Assembly (NCBI GenBank): GCA_017853735.1
Contig: JAFMJA010000105.1
Span: 1-8,583, forward strand
Source of the DNA: Burkholderiaceae bacterium
GTDB lineage: Bacteria > Pseudomonadota > Gammaproteobacteria > Burkholderiales > Burkholderiaceae_C
Direction: 5' to 3'
DNA: 8,583 nt
Below are positions 7,107 to 8,583 of this stretch, piece after piece (the stretch's first letter is position 1; every line of letters starts with the position of its first letter). The notes beneath the pieces were generated by a model. It was not told the DNA's origin and made no database searches. It was given only the letters and a program-made list of their open reading frames with translations. The position numbers and the translations under genes are program-made.

Positions 7107-8465
7107 ATGAACCCTCTGAAAGCACCTGCAACAACAGGATTGGTGCAACTTGGCCGTGATCTGCGCGCCGGTAAGGTCACTTCAACCAGCCTGGTTCAAG
7201 CCCGACTGGAGCGAATTCAAGAACTCGAGCCACGGCTTCAGGCCTTTACCCACTTAGATGCTCAGCGAGCCTTGGCGCATGCGCAAGCGATGGATCAGCT
7301 GATGTCTTCTGGCGTGGACCTTGGCCCTTTGATGGGAATACCAGTGGCGGTCAAAGACTTGTTCAGTATTAAGGGCACGCCCACCACGGCTGGTAGTCGG
7401 GTGGATATTCAAGACCTGGTGCCACCCCCTGGCCGGTTTGTCCAGGCGCTGTTTCGTTCAGGCTGTGTTCTGCTGGGCAAGACCCGCACCACGGAATTTG
7501 CGCTTGGCGGCTTCAACCCGAGCCATGTGCTTCCGTGGAACCCGTGCGATGAGAAGGTCAAACGCATGACGGGTGGCTCCAGCCACGGGTCTGCAGTCGC
7601 CATGGCCGCTGGCTTGGCGGGTTTTACGGTGGGCTCTGACACAGGTGGGTCGGTGCGTTGGCCTGCTGCGCTGTGTGGGGTGGTGGGCTACAAAGCCAGC
7701 GCCACCCACTGGCCAACGGACGGCGTGTTCCCCCTTTCACCCCATATGGACAGCGTGGGGATTTTTACCCAAAGCGTGCAGGATGCGGCTTGCGTCGAAG
7801 CTGCGCTTGCCGGTCGAACATTGGCCAGCCCACCTCCTGTCTCAGGCCTGAGGCTGGCCTGGCCGGTGCGCCATTTCATGGAGAACCTGGATGCATCGGT
7901 GGCGGCCTGTTTCGAGGCGGCGCTGCAGCGCTTGCGTCAAGCTGGCGCCAAGATTACCGAGATCGATGTACCCGAAGCTGCTGAAATTGATGCAGTTTTC
8001 CGCTGCCTGGTACCAGCTGATCTGTTGGCTTTTCTGGGGCGCGAGCGTATCCAACGTTGTGCCGATCAAATCGATCCGGTGGCAGCTTCCCGTCTGGCAG
8101 CGGCCAATGACCTGAAGGCAGATGAGTATGTTCGGATGGTTTCTCGCCGAGCGGCATTGGAGCAACTCATGCGTGAACGGTTCGGTGATTTTGATGCCTG
8201 GATCTCGCCAACAGTACCGCAAATCCCCCCGCCAATCGACAATTTCAAGGTAGTGAGTGATATCGCCGAATGGAATCGCCTGGCCACCCAAAACACCCGA
8301 CCAGGAAACCTGTTCAATCAGTGTGGCATCTCCATTCCGATTCACCATCTCGGCGCTGACCTGCCGGTTGGACTGCAGCTCTGTGCCCCGTCATCCTGTG
8401 ATGCCGAGTTGCTGCAGGCTGCCATGGCGCTTGAGGCATTGCTCGGGCCAGCAGCCAACGCCTGA
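7107..8465 (+). CDS. Amidase-signature family hydrolase
   Basis: This hydrolase cleaves a carboxamide or N-acyl bond with the Ser-cisSer-Lys triad of the amidase signature family (as in GatA, FAAH and malonamidase E2). At 452 aa it has the usual length. The triad is visible: K83 in GIPVAVKD, cis-Ser S158 in GGSSHGSA, and nucleophile S182 in DTGGSVR. The 24-residue gap between the two serines matches known members. The common GGSSGGSA reads GGSSHGSA here, so a His replaces one Gly beside the active site. There is no signal peptide or membrane segment, so it should act in the cytoplasm. An AAGGA ribosome site (7098-7102) precedes the ATG, which begins 8 bases after the ATPase stop. A GatA role is unlikely because no gatB or gatC is present. 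Its position suggests it processes the imported compound; the substrate is unknown. Confidence 0.93.
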   Translation: MNPLKAPATTGLVQLGRDLRAGKVTSTSLVQARLERIQELEPRLQAFTHLDAQRALAHAQAMDQLMSSGVDLGPLMGIPVAVKDLFSIKGTPTTAGSRVDIQDLVPPPGRFVQALFRSGCVLLGKTRTTEFALGGFNPSHVLPWNPCDEKVKRMTGGSSHGSAVAMAAGLAGFTVGSDTGGSVRWPAALCGVVGYKASATHWPTDGVFPLSPHMDSVGIFTQSVQDAACVEAALAGRTLASPPPVSGLRLAWPVRHFMENLDASVAACFEAALQRLRQAGAKITEIDVPEAAEIDAVFRCLVPADLLAFLGRERIQRCADQIDPVAASRLAAANDLKADEYVRMVSRRAALEQLMRERFGDFDAWISPTVPQIPPPIDNFKVVSDIAEWNRLATQNTRPGNLFNQCGISIPIHHLGADLPVGLQLCAPSSCDAELLQAAMALEALLGPAANA

Positions 8466-8475
8466 CTCCCAAGGC

Positions 8476-8489
8476 GCCGCGCCTGCGGC
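8476..8489 (+). terminator. Possible weak terminator after the amidase gene
   Basis: GCCGC (8476-8480) and GCGGC (8485-8489) can form a 5-bp GC stem with a 4-base loop. Only a poor T-rich stretch (CTTT at 8495-8498) follows, several bases beyond the stem. An overlapping alternative stem is AGGCG/CGCCT (8472-8484). The position at the operon end is right, but the structure is weak. Confidence 0.25.
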
Positions 8490-8521
8490 CCAGTCTTTAA
8501 TCCGTTACAGTGCTGTTTGTC

Positions 8522-8583
8522 ATGACAGCAGTTGCCACCCACAAATTTACAGTTGCAGTGGTCATGCGCAAGGAGCGCATCGA
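8522..8583 (+). CDS. DUF3305-like protein, N-terminus only
   Basis: An ATG at 8522 opens a frame that runs without a stop to the window edge and gives 20 complete residues, MTAVATHKFTVAVVMRKERI. The pattern 'F-x-V-A-V-V-M-x-x' after a short variable leader resembles the start of DUF3305 proteins in Betaproteobacteria. In that group they are often found with DUF3306 and formate dehydrogenase genes. This is recognition from a very short stretch, so it is tentative. No strong ribosome site is visible before 8522. An internal in-frame ATG at 8564 also exists but would drop the conserved-looking strand. The 56-base gap and different theme suggest a separate transcription unit from the transporter operon. 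Confidence 0.5.
   Translation, partial: MTAVATHKFTVAVVMRKERI

Noticed and set aside
7107..8465. GatA subunit of aminoacyl-tRNA amidotransferase
   Set aside because: No gatB or gatC is adjacent, and the gene lies within a transporter operon. It shares only the general amidase signature.

Overview
The window looks like a chromosomal stretch of a moderately GC-rich proteobacterium, most likely a betaproteobacterium of the order Burkholderiales. This rests on overall base and codon character, on the LysR–transporter–amidase layout that is common in that group, and on a DUF3305-like gene start at the right edge. It is an inference, because the window has no rRNA or other phylogenetic marker. All supported genes lie on the + strand. 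I see no mobile element, tRNA, rRNA, CRISPR array or phage gene.

Layout. Bases 2-715 are the 3' part of a LysR-type regulator whose DNA-binding N-terminus is cut off by the window edge. Bases 716-896 are a gene-free, partly AT-rich gap. It holds a small palindrome and a TTTTGCA direct repeat that could be promoter or operator elements. From about 897 to 8465 runs one tightly packed gene set: a PLP enzyme of the D-cysteine desulfhydrase family, a periplasmic family-5 (dipeptide/oligopeptide type) solute-binding protein, two Dpp/Opp-type permeases, one fused double ATPase, and an amidase-signature hydrolase. Gaps from the binding protein onward are 24, 18, -4 and 8 bases, as expected for one transcript. 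Bases 8466-8521 separate this set from the start of an unrelated DUF3305-like gene that continues out of the window.

How it may work. The ABC genes form a complete importer: one binding protein, two membrane subunits and two ATPase domains on one chain. The amidase and PLP enzyme have no signal peptide, so both should act in the cytoplasm on the imported compound. The simplest reading is uptake of an amide-linked or N-acylated amino acid derivative, amide hydrolysis, then alpha,beta-elimination to pyruvate and ammonia plus a leaving group. That group would be sulfide, a thiol or sulfite depending on the true substrate. Active-site residues of the PLP enzyme argue against ACC deaminase and for a D-cysteine desulfhydrase-like enzyme; L-cysteate sulfo-lyase is a homologous alternative. 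The LysR protein probably controls the set. The substrate cannot be fixed from sequence alone.

Each protein belongs to a known family. The interest lies in the combination and its unknown substrate; nothing here is clearly an undescribed molecular system.
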